From positions 3,282,201 through 3,346,200 of the forward strand of contig OX637359.1 of NCBI GenBank assembly GCA_951799405.1: DNA of 64,000 bases, in the 5' to 3' direction. The DNA is from Agapetus fuscipes. Taxonomy: Eukaryota > Arthropoda > Insecta > Trichoptera > Glossosomatidae. The position numbers were made by a program, and so were the translations under genes. This document shows positions 10,462-22,900 of this stretch, piece by piece; the first letter of the stretch is position 1; every line of letters begins with the position of its first letter. The notes below the pieces were generated by a model that did no database searches, was not told where the DNA came from, and was given only the letters and a program-made list of their open reading frames with translations.

Positions 10462-10765
10462 TGTCCGGTCGATAGCTCAGTCGGTACAGTGCTTGCATTC
10501 CATGCCGAGAGTTTGGGTTTGATCCGCACCGAGGGTGTCAGAAACGATTTCCCAATTTGGTGCTTATTTCAAACCCAAAATAAAATACCGGCAGCGTTTA
10601 CTCAGCCTTCACAATAAATAAGCCCACTTGAGAGCTGGAAACCCCCCCTTCAACTGAAGTGGTTGACGTAAGAGTGTAAGAACCCCTTGTTAAAGTAAAT
10701 AGGTTTCACTCGCCACATGCGACTCCTTAAGGGAAGAAAGCAGCAAAGAGTTACACTATATGTTG
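10462..10765 (+). mobile_element. tRNA-derived SINE family S2
   Basis: Head GATAGCTCAGTCGGTACAGT with B-box GGGTTTGATCC, then CGCCACATGCGAC near the 3' end. Other copies are on the minus strand at 22390, 38395, 42650, 46430, 50195 and 52500. Not a functional tRNA gene, because the stems are broken. Confidence 0.75.
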
Positions 10766-10799
10766 ATTTTGTAGGGTTTATGTATTCACATAGTGAAAA

Positions 10800-11005
10800 T
10801 TCATTTTAATTTAAAATAAAAATATTTTTTTCAAAACTTAGTTTTATTTTCACAATAATTTTATCTGCCTCAAGTACTTTCGACCTTCAAGATTCAGGTC
10901 ACTCTTGATAATGACCTGAATCTTGAAGGTCGAAAGTACTTGAGGCAGATAAAATTATTGTGAAAATAAAATGTTTTTTAAAAAAATATTTTTATTTTAC
11001 ACTAT
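10800..11005. mobile_element. long near-perfect foldback element
   Basis: Arms of about 90 bp (10811-10900 and 10912-11001) around a 10-bp loop. The centre reads CTTGATAATGACC then GGTCGAAAGTAC, a weak hammerhead-like core. Confidence 0.75.
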
Positions 11006-11075
11006 ATGTGTAGCTTAGTTTCTAAATAAGGCATGTAAATAGTTATGTAAATATATTAAGTTTAATCTAATGTTA

Positions 11076-11077
<2 letters not shown>

Positions 11078-11107
<30 letters not shown>
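11078..11107. repeat. (AT)n microsatellite at the LINE 3' end
   Basis: Pure TA dinucleotide run adjoining the 3' terminus of the L2-like LINE. Confidence 0.9.
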
Positions 11108-11110
<3 letters not shown>

Positions 11111-12391
11111 AGGCTTATTTGTTTTAAATTACACATGATAAGAGAGCGCCGTTTTTGTGTGTGTCACACCTCAAGGGCCCTCTCCGATCACGGATAAGAC
11201 TTTTTGAAAAGGTGCGTCTTGAGAGCTCCGCAAAATATACCCATAGATTCGGAGTTCTTCACTCCGGGTGGCAGTCTGTTCCACTCCACCGGACCCGCAA
11301 CACGGAAAGCACGGTCTCCAAAATTTGTACGGATCTGACGGTGCGGCTGAACCAAATTGATTGCACCATCGCCCGCGGATCTGAGTGTCTGCCTCCTCAC
11401 ACCCATCTCAACAGGCGAAATCATGTCAGTCAGATAAGGTGGAGCCAAGCCATTGATGGCTTTATATACCATCAGACAAACACGGTAGACCACCCTCTCC
11501 GGGAAACGAAGCCAATGTAGTTTTTTTAACAGCGGAGTGATGTGAGCGAATTTGGATATCCCGAATATAAGCCTTGCTGCTGAATTCAACACAGATTGAA
11601 AGCGGTTGAAATGCTTCTTTGGCTGACCACTATAAAGCGTTGAGCAATAATCAATCCGAGACATCACAAACGCACTCACCAGGGTCTTAACCGCATCTGA
11701 CGGAAGACACTTTCTAATTGCCTTTATTTGGCGCAGTGAAAAAAAGGAGGAAGCTATTGTGGCATCTATTTGCCTTTCCAATGTCAGGTTCCGATCCAGT
11801 AAGATTCCTAGAAGTCTCACCGAATCGGAAGGCTGGATCAGCTTACCTCCTATGGAGAGTGCTACCCCATTAACCAATAGATGGTCGCGCCTAGATGTGG
11901 CTGCCCAGAGTATCTCCGTCTTATCCATGTTCAGGATTAGGCCATTGTTCACCATCCACTCACCGACCTCCGAGATACACCCAGAGACCCTACAACTGAG
12001 GTCCTCAGTCATGTCTGGCCGACATTGAGAGTATATTTGCCAGTCATCTGCATATGAATGTGAGATGAGGCCCCATTTTTCAACAATACTCTCAATGTCA
12101 GCAGTATACAATATAAAAAGAATCGGACCCAGCACAGAGCCCTGTGGAACCCCAGAGGACAGCGAGTAGGTAGGTGAGACACTATCACAAACACGCACCG
12201 CCTGCCTGCGTTCCACCAGATAGGAGGAGAACCATGCTAAAGCCCCGCCGGTCAATCCGTACGACACCTCCAACCTCTCAATAAGAATCAGGTGACTTAC
12301 TGTGTCAAAAGCCGCACTCATGTCAAGAAGCGCCAGTAAGGCCAGATCGCCACACTCTACAGCCGATATCATATCCGATACAAGCTAGTAC
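11108..12391 (-). mobile_element. 5'-truncated L2/CR1-like LINE with open RT ORF
   Basis: A 394-codon open frame (12372 down to 11188) contains block A LLDMSAAFDTVSH, block B SGVPQGSVLGPILFILYTAD, catalytic SYADDWQIY and NMDKTEILW. The C-terminal signature FGDRAFRVAGPVEWNRLPPG is typical of CR1/L2-group non-LTR reverse transcriptases. The frame ends FKKSYP-stop, followed by a 3'UTR containing CTTGAGGTGTGACACACAC, which is shared with the SINE tails. The 5' part, including the endonuclease and N-terminal RT, is missing, so it is not autonomous. The uninterrupted frame suggests recent insertion. Confidence 0.9.
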
Positions 12392-12723
12392 TTACCGAGG
12401 TGTGATTTTTTCTTTTAATTTAAATCACTGCACACCTGAACAACGAAATAATTATTTAAATTATTCATTTATTGTCATACCTTAATTATGTGTTGTTGAA
12501 ATTATGTTGTAAGACTTGACGGTAGTCTTGTCAATCTACCAAACCTTCAGTTTAACTTGTAGTTAACTCTCATTATTTCTGCAGAAGAATTATGGATATT
12601 CAACAGGATGTTACATTATGCAATGGACTCCGCACATTTAAGTCTATAATCGATGTATCAATAAATCTAAGTTACAAAGATATCTTGAAATTTAAGGCGC
12701 TTATATTTAATGCACGCCCACAG

Positions 12724-12985
12724 ACAGACATGTCGCACGCTTAATAATAAAGAGAAATAACTCGAAAATTGGGAAAATCGAGATTTTGTAATAAAACGCA
12801 AGAACAATGCGAGAAGAATAGGTAGAATGCGACAGCCGTTCAATTTGGACGAATATGACCGAGATAAAACATCGGCCACCTTTTTCATCCCATACAAGTT
12901 GTACTGGTTGTCTGAACTTCAAACGTGATTTCCCAACATTCTTGTTTTTTGAGTTATTGCTCTTTATTATTAAACGTGTGATGTG
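12724..12985. mobile_element. foldback MITE family H, copy 1
   Basis: Termini CGCACGCTTAATAATAAAG and TTATTATTAAACGTGTG are inverted repeats. The second copy at 21570-21832 is in opposite orientation. Confidence 0.75.
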
Positions 12986-13140
12986 TTAGTTCGCGCTTAC
13001 ACAAACATGCTGCATGTGTAATGTTTTTTTGTATATTCAATAAAATAATATATCCTAACAGTGTTATTCATACGCAGAAAATCCATGGTTTAACCGCTGC
13101 CTTAAGTGAAAATCTATGAAAAGCTATGTATCAGCTATAC

Positions 13141-13628
13141 CAGGGGTGCCCATACTTTTTCATGAGGAGATCGACTTAGCAAAAATTTATGAATAGGAGA
13201 TCGACATTTTAAGTATTTAGCCCAGGGGTGCCCAACTCAAAATCGTGGCGGGCTAGAAAAAGCGTAATTTCCACAAGTTAATTTTTTGTGTGGTCAAATA
13301 AAATGGGCAACAAAACAAAATAATCGGCGGTTGTGGGTAAATTTCGCCCGCAAAAGCTCACACAATTCACAACTCACATAAAGGCACACAATTTTCAAAA
13401 TTTGCCGAGAATTGCTGCCTTATTAAATTTATTGCGCTATAATTATTGATGTCGTCGTGGGCCATATGTTGGACAGGCCTGATTTAGCCCAACAAATATA
13501 ATTCATACTGTATAAATATTTATTAAGAAAAAAAATTGCATAAGAAAAATTACATTAAGTGCAAAATCAGTTCTATCCTCGGCGATCGACCTTAAAACCA
13601 CCCGCGATCGACCATTTGGGCACCTCTG
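13141..13628. mobile_element. hAT-type MITE, outer element with 8-bp TSD
   Basis: Termini CAGGGGTGCCCA and TGGGCACCTCTG are inverted repeats. The flanks are identical octamers AGCTATAC at 13133-13140 and 13629-13636, the hAT target-site duplication length. Confidence 0.9.
13223..13481. mobile_element. hAT-type MITE nested in the previous one
   Basis: Termini CAGGGGTGCCCAAC and GTTGGACAGGCCTG; 8-bp TSD ATTTAGCC at 13215-13222 and 13482-13489. Confidence 0.9.
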
Positions 13629-13655
13629 AGCTATACAATTGAAATCAGCTGTTCG

Positions 13656-14190
13656 TCCCCATAGTGCTTGTTTGTCTTATGTCCATCAGAAGTAATTTCA
13701 CATGAGCAATTTTTGTATTTGTACTGGACCAATGTCTTATGAAAACTGGAGATTGATTTTAAAAAGATTTAAAACAACTCTAATAATAATAAATTTATTT
13801 CTATAGATAAATACAATACAATCCTGTAATAAGTGAAATACATTGAACTATATATTGAACAAACTTTATTTTGGAGGGCTGGAGCCTAAACTAGGTCTTG
13901 CCTGTTCTTATAGGTTTCCAGTCACTCTGTGTGCGTGTATGTGTGTGTGTGAGTGTGTGCACTCATTTTCAACCCGCAACCTCCAAGAGGGATTCTGTAG
14001 CGGCATAATCAAGGTCTAGTCTCAACATTCTCAACTCTCACATTTTTGTGTTTTACATTTTTTTCTGAGCTCAGATTGTGTAGAATGTGATTCATAAGAC
14101 AATTTCATTGAAAGGCCATCTTTGAATCAAACGGTAGATAAGCCAAACAAGCACTGGGGGACGTGCTGTAATTAACACTGTCAGTGTTTT
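13656..14190. mobile_element. foldback MITE interrupted by other sequence
   Basis: Ends match the intact copy at 57735-57990 (CAGTGCTTGTTTG-type termini). About 270 bp with a (GT)n run lies between the halves at about 13770-14040. Confidence 0.6.
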
Positions 14191-14444
14191 CTTTGACAAG
14201 CCTGGATGACTCAGATGCTGTAACATAAAATGAAACCCTGATTATGTCTAATCTAATTCTTCCCTCCTCTCTTGTTTCAATCCTGGGATTGGCTTGCAGT
14301 AATTTCTTTCACTCTTCTCCTCCATTCTTCCCTGTCTTGTGCGGCTCTTTTTAGGTCTGCATATGATGAGCAGCGCACGTCCACCAACAGGTCCTCCAGG
14401 TATTCTTGGCGTGGGCGTGCCCTAGAGTTGTTCCCCTCGGTCAT

Positions 14445-14560
14445 CGATAAGATAGATATACAAAATTTGTATAGCGCCTTTTATGACAGTGTGTCACTAC
14501 AAAGGCGCTTGTCCGTATGATTGGACGAAGAGGTGAGTCTTGAGACCTCTTTTAAATGGT
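14445..14560 (-). mobile_element. L2-like LINE 3' fragment nested in the RTE-like LINE
   Basis: Same sequence as 51955-52060 on the opposite strand (GTCCAATCATACGGACAAGC). Confidence 0.7.
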
Positions 14561-14745
14561 CTCTACATATCCAGTTCCCTCAGTGAGGCATCCCCTCCAT
14601 TATGGCATGCAAGAGGCCTTCTTGTCGTATAACATTGCCGATCCATCTTGCACGCCTTTCGGACAAGGTCCTGAGCAGATGCCTTCCTCCTTTGATTCTT
14701 TGGAGAACCTCCTCATTTGTAGTGTGGTCTCTCCAGGCAATTCCT

Positions 14746-15172
14746 AGTAATAATAATATTAGGATGATTTATTTGGTGAGCGCTGTTTTTGTGTGTATCA
14801 CACCTCAAGAGCCCTCTGCGAGCTTGGTCGTCGCTGTAGAAAGCGCCAATTCTCAAGCAAGACCCAGTTGTTGTAAGGTTGGATGGACCTTTCAGTGACC
14901 GGTCTTTGGTAAAGGTTTATGAATTTTTCAACTCAGCGAAGAGCACATTCGAAATATAAATGGTATATTTTTGTGCTCCGCCGGGATCCGAATCCACAAC
15001 CTTCCATTTACGAGTCCGAAGTGCTGCCACTTCGGACTACGGACCGGTCCAAGATGCCAACGACACGCGGTGTACCTGAGCGGTCACCCATCCAAGTACT
15101 GTCCGCGCCCAATGTTGCTTAACTTCGGTGATCTATGGGAACCGGTGCTTTCAACATGGCTAACGTCGTTGA
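14746..15172 (-). mobile_element. full-length 5S rRNA + tRNA SINE, second copy
   Basis: 5S-derived head at about 15172-15050 (GTCAACGACG, GTACTTGGATGGGTGACCGC), tRNA-like unit, shared body and L2-type tail at about 14770-14815. Inserted in a LINE. Confidence 0.9.
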
Positions 15173-15310
15173 CGTAGTAATCTTCTATATGACCATATCT
15201 CGAAAGCCTCTAGTCTCCGTTTATCTCTTTTGGATAGGCACCATGTCTCGCAGCCGTACATCAAGATGCTCCATACACAGGTTTTGATGAGGAGTAGTCT
15301 CAGTGTCAGG

Positions 15311-16400
15311 TTTCATTCTATTATTTTTGCTTCTTTATTATAATTATCTAATTATTTATTTACAATGCGTGACATCACACAGCCGAGGTATATTTTGAAT
15401 GTGCAGAGTTCATTATTTCTATTCCAAGGATTCTCTACCTGTAAGGCTTCTTAAATATAAAATAAATTATTTAAAAAGGAAGACCAACAAGCATATACTA
15501 TGTACAACTAAAATCATCTTTATTATTCAACATTGCGAAGAAATTATTTCAACAAATACAATTTTCATTACAAAAATATAACAATCTTTAACCTGTTTTA
15601 TATATTTTGTTATGTACACCTGCTATTTTTTTATTAAGAGTTTGTTATTTTAACAATTGTGTTTTGAACAATAAACTGAACAGAAATAATGTCTGTGCCT
15701 GTTTTAATCCATCCTCACTTATTCCCTTGAAAATAGACAACAACAAAAATATCATATGTGCAAGTAAAAAGACGACACTATATATAGATTCTTCTTTTTG
15801 TTCAATTTACAATTGCCGTTTTCAAATGCTGAAAAAACTGACCCTAAAAGTTTGGCTTTTTCTTCATAAAATTAAAAATGATTTCCTGTTCTGTATAAAG
15901 ATTGTGCGGTATGAGTTTTGTTTCCATGTTTTATAAGACTTAAATCATTATGAAAATGTACATATGTGTGTGTGTGTCACCATGCTGCTAACACCAACAT
16001 CTAACTTATTGTTCTTGCAAGCCTGCAAGCTTCCATTTATGATTGCCCATTTGACGATCATATCGGTATGAAAACATCAGAACCAACCTACTCGATTATT
16101 CTAGTGATTTTTAATGTTTTGAATAAGTTGAATAAAAAATAAGCAATCCAACACATCAATTCACACCAGTTTGAAATTAACGAATTCGGTGATTTGAATC
16201 GATTTGAACCAGTCATTCAGACATAAACATTAATTCAAACCAGCATTCATCTGAGAGACACATCTTATATATCATTTAGCATACAATTAAAAAATGGATT
16301 TTACAAACTGTGTTGTGGAGAAGAATTGGTAAATTCTTTACAAAATGCCTTACCGATTGTAATTCTTATTTAAAATCATTAACATCTGATTTCACCTCGC
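15311..16400. other. AT-rich intergenic stretch
   Basis: I see no gene or clear repeat here; only A/T-rich sequence with short chance ORFs. Confidence 0.5.
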
Positions 16401-16700
16401 GCATTGGTACAATCTTGCGTTGGCATATGTGACGAGTTGGTTTGACAATTTTTAGCCACAGATGTGATCACATTATTTAAGTTTTATGATGAGTGTGTCC
16501 ACATCTTAACTGGATGATCTTCAACTAAGATGATCTTGATTCTAGAGTTGTGTTACGTAAGTGTTAGCATATGTGGCGAGTTGGCATGGGAGTGTTTAGA
16601 CGCATCAGGTACATCCACATTCCTTAAGCTTGGGGACAAGTGTGACGACACCTGGCACAATCAACACTTCCTGCCTGATTAAAGATTCTTGATTCTGGAC
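16400..16700 (-). pseudogene. two decayed tandem copies of the ETFB last-exon 3' segment
   Basis: 16556-16695 aligns to 16705-16865: both carry GTGTTAGCATA.GTGGCGAGTT, then a CACATTCCTT.AGCTTGG block and a CGACA.CTGGCAC block. 16400-16552 carries a second, more decayed copy (GATGATCTTGATTCTAGAG). Both have lost frame, so they are relics just 3' of the gene. Confidence 0.7.
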
Positions 16701-16757
16701 TTGTTACATTTTAGTGTTAGCATACGTGGCGAGTTGGCATGGCAGTGTTAAGACAAA

Positions 16758-16928
16758 TCAAATATGTCCACATTCCTTCAGCTTGGCGATCAGTGTGTCG
16801 ACATCTGGCACTATGGAGCCCGCCTGCCTGACTGGAGGGTCTTCCACTGAGATGATCTTGATGCGAGGAGACACATCCACTCCCAGGTCCTTGGCTGTCA
16901 TCTTTTTGATGGGTTTCTTCTTGGCTTT
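16758..16928 (-). CDS. ETFB: ETFB exon 6 (terminal)
   Basis: Acceptor TTTACAG, then 56 codons from [20 protein letters not shown] to AKLKECGHI and TGA. This is the C-terminal domain of electron-transfer flavoprotein beta. Confidence 0.95.
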   Translation of the reverse strand, partial: KAKKKPIKKMTAKDLGVDVSPRIKIISVEDPPVRQAGSIVPDVDTLIAKLKECGHI

Positions 16929-19900
16929 CTGTAAATAATTATTATTACAAATCTTTTGAAAGAAAAATAAGTTCTCAGTAGGATAGACTTAAATACAGCT
17001 CATATTATATAGCTAAGACCAGAAGTCGGCAATCTTTTAATGAGTTGGCAGAGCCAAATTTACAATTTACAAAATTTCAAAGTTTGCAAAGAGACACAAA
17101 TGTTTTCTTGCCAACAATAAAAAGCGTCAACGGTGAGGGGGGGCGTCTGGCACTTACGTTTGCACTTACAGAGCCACATGCGGCTTCGGAGCCGCACTGT
17201 CAACCACTGGCTTAGACTTAACGTAGGTGATAATTGAGGTAGGGTGGTGTTGTGCGTTAGGGCCAACAAACTGACAAAATCAAAGGCTGTTATTTTGTTT
17301 TTATTTCAACAAAATGCTCCTTCAACTTGAACAACTCAGCTAACTTCACATTGAACTACCTAAAGTGTCATTTTACAAGATTCAGTTTCAGCTATGTAGT
17401 TCTCTATTACTTAAGTTAATGGAGGTCATAGCAAGATAGAGCAGATCCAAGAGGAGATTTTGAAGAGATCATGTCTCGAGAATGAGCCATGAAAGACTCC
17501 CACACATCGTAGCTAATGAGATGCCCATTTATTCAATGCCCAGCTGGAAAACCTCTAAAAGGGTGGAAAGATAGCTGGACATTCTAATCGCAGGATCCAT
17601 GACCTGACATGAAGTATTTGATGAATCACAGATTAAAAGATCTAAATCAGGAAGATGAATCTGTGAGAATACTAGCCATGATGTTGGGCAGGGTTGCGTA
17701 TCGGGGCTCGTTGAGTCTCAGGTCAGCGCTGATGACGGCCGGCATCTTGCAGTTGATGGTCTCCAGGCCCCCGTCTACTTCTCTGGTGATGGTGAGACCA
17801 GCGTCAGTTTTCTCTACCTGCAAAGTGCAACAAATTGACAACATTCAATAGACAAAATATGAAGAATTTATGGAACTTGCAAGGGCGTTAAAAATGAAAA
17901 AAAAAATGAAAATGAAATGAATGAACAAGTCAGAATTGTAAGGGGGCTGGGAGACCCCTTGAGTGTTGCTTCACGATCCGTATAATCATATATGTATCAG
18001 TGGCGAAGGGTGCCATACAAGCCGATTCCCATCGGTTTCCCGTTTAAAATGATAATAAAGTAGACTGCATGGTTTCAATGGGAGAAAAATATGTATTGTT
18101 TCTTTGGTTTTAAATGTATTTTTTTACTTTGTGCCTATATTTTTTAACTACTTTGTTACATCATTTTAAAACGGAAGCCGATGGGAACCGGCTTGTATGG
18201 CACCCTTCGCCACTGATATGTATATATACAAGGATAATTTATTTAGAAGGTACACATAATAAAAGAGCGCCTTTTTTGTGTGTATCACACCTCAAGGGCT
18301 CTCTCAAATCCCGGATAAGAGTTTTTGTAAAGATGCGTCTTTAGTGCTCCTTAACACAGAGTCAGGATGAGATGGGAGTCACAGGACTTACGACCTGTCT
18401 CTGGTTGGTTAAGGATGCTTTCGTCATAACAACGTTCCCGATTCCTCCCAACTCATCCTTCCTCCCAATATGTAAAATCTGACTCATTACATTGCATGCC
18501 TAGAGGTGTCCTGGCTCTCGGATCTTCGCAACCAAATGTGGTATGATCCCTAGATGGCCGCCTTTGTTAGTCTCTCCAAAAAGCCATTTATTTGGAATCT
18601 ATTCTTAAGAAAAGTATATACCGATTTGGCTGGCAGTCCTCCGCTCCCACCTCCACTGCATACAATTTTGTGATTTCATCCACTTGTCCTTTATACCTAT
18701 TTAGCTTGTAGGCATGGTCTTTAGGGATGTTCATCTCCCAGGGCACCGTTAATTCTACCAAGAGTACTTGTTTAGTTCATTTGAGTTAAGAACTATGTCG
18801 TGTCTCAATGCCGTAGTGCATAGTTCTCCTGGGAAAACGAAGTGTCCTGCAGTCTAATCCATTAATATTATAGATTGGGAGGGAATGTTTGATGCGTTTA
18901 CCTTGGATGCAAAGGTTCCCTGGGGCCAGTCCAGGAAGGCGGCCGTCATCTGAGCTGTCTGGTTGGAGTCATCATCTATGGCCTGGAGGAACAACCACGT
19001 CATTCATTATGCAATGCAATTTCAATAAATTGGTCCGTATTAAACAAGGTGGGATTTTTTAAGAATTGCTGCCTCAATTCTGTATTTGTGTCAGTGATCT
19101 TTATGACCTTAATCTTGTCGACGAGTCCATCAACTCAAAACAGAACAAAGTGATAATTATTGTTATGTACCCAAGCATAATTGTTATTCATTTGTGTTTT
19201 TCCTTGACTAATAGGTTGGTATGAGGCTGACCCCCCATACTGTAAAAAATGGTTCACTTTGCCAATGTCACCCCTGTTTTAGGGAAGATCGGCAAGAGTT
19301 GCTGGGTTTATGTTCATTTGAGATTGGGTTTTTATATTGTAGGTCCACATGCGGCATGTGTTAGCGCGAACTTATATACACATGTCTGCTTGTGGGAATG
19401 CGTTTAATATTAATCTTAAATGATATTTATCTTTGCACCTTAGATTTAGATTTATTAAAAATCAATTCATCCTCAGTACTCTTGAAGACATAAGTGACAT
19501 CGCCAATGAAACGTCGAGAGTTATGTGAGTTCTCACATAACGGTTCGTACAGTTTGTAAATGATGATGATGATGATTTTTATAGCCTTTTTTTCGTGACT
19601 ACTGTCACTGCAAGGGCGCTTTCAGGCTTGACGCGGCGGTGAAGAAATGGGTCTTCATTCCCTTCTTGAAGCTCTCGATCCCTTCCTTGGCGCGCACTTC
19701 AGGAGTCAGCTGGTTCCAAGTGGACGGTCCCGCAACGGCGAAAGCGCGGTCTCCGAACACTGTACTTCTTTTTCTGTATTGAGTGCTAACAGATGTAAGA
19801 GCACTGTCGGCAGATCGCAGAGTGAGCCCCCTCTTGCTCAGACTCCTCGGCAGTATCAGCTCCTGCAAGTACTCTGGCGCCACTCATGCAGCGCTTTGTG

Positions 19901-22900
19901 TACCGTGAGGCCCAGCTTAAATTTAATCCTTTCTGGGATAAATTAAATAGCCGGATATTTCTATGAGTTGTTAGTTGGAGAAGCTCAGTGTTCTCAGCGT
20001 TTCCTTGGCTTCTCTTCCAACCAACATCACATCCAGTTCAGGAGACACATCCTTGTTCGGGGGAGGGAAACGATGAACTGATTGGATTAAACTTTATTGG
20101 CATATTTTTTTAACAACACTTATCTAATCTAATCTAATCTAAGCTGCAAAGATATATATCATTTAAGATTTATATTAAATGCATTCCCACAAGCAGATAT
20201 GTATAATTTCGCGCTAACACATGCCGCATGTGGACCTACAATATAAAAACCCAATCTCAAATGAACATAAGCCTTGCAACTCTTGCCGTCCTTCCCTGAA
20301 ACAGGGGTGACATTGGCAAAGTGAACCAATTTTTTTACAGTATGGGTGGTCAGCCGCATAACAACCTATAAGTCAAGGAACATACATGACAAATTACATT
20401 TTTAAAATCAATAATTAACAATATATACATTGACATAAAAAACTAAATCACAAAACCAATTTTACTTTAACAAACCGTATACCGTATAAATATCCAGCTA
20501 TTTAATTAACAAATATGTTTAACAACCGTAAATCTTACTTAGGTTCGTCTAATATTTGAAAAATGTAATGAACATTGAATTTAATATTAGAACCTGTTTG
20601 CCAACGATGACGAGGTCGGCCTTCTCATCTTGAGCCAGCTTGGCCAGGATCTTGGACACATGTATGGGCTGCAGGGTCTCGTACTCTGCCCCGGATATCT
20701 CCACGTGGATGCCGCGGTCCACACCCATGGCCATAGCTGTGCGGAGAGTCTCCTGTTCAACAAAATACATTATGTCGTCAAGACAGCTCTCTATAATGAG
20801 GTGGGCACATTTACAAAAAACAGAAAAGTCGTGACATAACATTTCCACGTAGTTAGGGCAAAGGGTACCAGCTCATCATTTGTTATTGGTTGCTAAGAAC
20901 CTAGTTATGCGTATATATAATAACAAGATGCTGCGCTCAGCACGGAGGGGCTCCAAAACGTTGGTGAGCGAGCCAACCAGGAGATTGACCACTGTGTTCG
21001 GTAATCGTGCTTTCGCTGTTGTGGGTCCCTCTACGTGGAACCAGCTGCGAACGGAAGTGCGAGCATCGAAATCCAGAGAAAACTCAAAAACATCCCTCAA
21101 GACACACTACTTCACCGCGATAGCACAGCAAGCGCCCTTGGAAAGACGATCTTCACGAAACGGCGCCATATTAAATTATCATCATCATCAAAATATTTGT
21201 ATGCCTTTTCCCTAGCAACCTGGCCGGCTGACAACACAATATTGTCTACGCCAATTCACGTGCTGACCTCATTGTATTTGTCATTTGCGCAAAAGCTGCC
21301 CGCGTGCAATATGTCAAATAAAGTAATTAGTGTGGCTTGCCTGAGCCTGTGGGGGTCCACACGTCACGGCAACAATCTCGGAGACCAGCTTCTTCTCCTT
21401 CATCCTGACGGCCTCCTCCACAGCGATCTCATCAAAGGGATTCATGGAGTGCTTCACTCCATCCGTCACCACTCCCGTCTTGTCAGGCTTCACTCGGACC
21501 TGGGAAACATATTTATGGTCAAATACACGGTCAAAACCCGAAACCAAAAAATCAAGCAAACATATCGCACGCTTAATCATAAAGAGCAATAACTCAAAAA
21601 ATAAGAATGTTGGGAAATCACGTTTTTCAGAAGTGTCGAAGTTCAGACAACCAGTACAACTTGTATGGGATGAAAAAGGCGACCAATGTTTTATCTCGGT
21701 CATATTCGTCCAAATTGAACGGCTGTCTGCATTCTACCTATTCTTCTCGCATTGTTCTTGCGTTTTATTACAAAATCTCGATTTTCCCAATTTTTGAGTT
21801 ATTGCTCTTTATTATTAAACGTGCGATATTTACTTTACAAGTAAGGAGGTTAGCCTTCCGCCAACCATTTAGTTGATGTCAACATTTAGCAGCAGGTCCT
21901 AATTTATAGTGAAGGTGAAAGGAAAAAGAGGGAAGGGACGACCGAGAAAAGTATGGAGTGATCAGATTGAGGAGATTGTGAAAGAATGGGATATACAAAT
22001 TGAGCGTAAAAGAAGAAAATGCATGAAAAAGGTGATGGATATGAATGAATTGAAAGAGGTATGTAAGGATAGGAAAAAATGGAATCAGCTCTGCAGAGGC
22101 TCTGGCCACCCCTAGCGGAATGGCGACAGAGTTACGGTTACAGCTGTGTAAAACTTAAAATAAGTTGCAAAATGTGAATAAATATTTTTTCTCCGCAGGC
22201 AAACATCACAGGTTTATGCAATAAGAGTCCTTAGCAACCAATAACAAACTATTAGTTTGCATTTGTCCTAGCAACCCGGCCATGTAACGTCACATTTTTA
22301 GTCTTTGGAATATGTGAAGAGTGAATTCTACTTTGAAAGAAAAATGCAACTAAGCTGCACATATAGTACAACGTGGAACCCATTTATACTCACAGGTAAG
22401 GAGAGCGAGTTTACACCAACCACTTAAAGTGGTGTTTCATTTCTTGTAAAGGCTGAATAAACCTTGCCTGTATTTTTATTTTGGTTGTTAAATAAACTCG
22501 GAAACCAAAAACTAAATCATTCCTAGATGGGGATCGAACCCTAGCCTTCGGGTAACGAACGCAATTCGACCAATAACCAACCAACCGACCTATCCACCGG
22601 ATTTAAAAAACGAAATATTAAGAAACTGGAGAGTTGCTTTCCGCGATCTGTTGCCGTGGTCTATGGGAGCTGGAGCTTCCGGACGTTTCGCCCATGTCTA
22701 CGATGGGCTTCTTCAGCGTGAAAGCGAAACGATGAAGATGAAACTTCGAATTCACAGTTTCATCAAGATCAAGATTATGGGACTGCTTATCGCAAGATGG
22801 CCATTTTTTAGTTTTCAGGTTTTAACCAAAGATAACTGAATTTAAACTTCATTATGGAAGCAATAAAATCAACACATCTTATGTAATTTGCAACTTTAAT

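Larger units (their letters stand above)
14265..15310 (-). mobile_element. RTE-like LINE C-terminus, interrupted twice
   Basis: Minus-strand segments read SILMYGCETWCLSKRDKRR (about 15250), then LRTLSERRARWIGNVIRQEG (about 14640), then RPRQEYLEDLLVDVRCSSYA (about 14380). They form one LINE C-terminus split by a SINE at 14746-15172 and an L2-like 3' fragment at 14445-14560. Confidence 0.75.

Noticed and set aside
10462..10535. tRNA gene
   Set aside because: A and B boxes are present but the stems do not pair well and the unit is part of a dispersed SINE with several copies.
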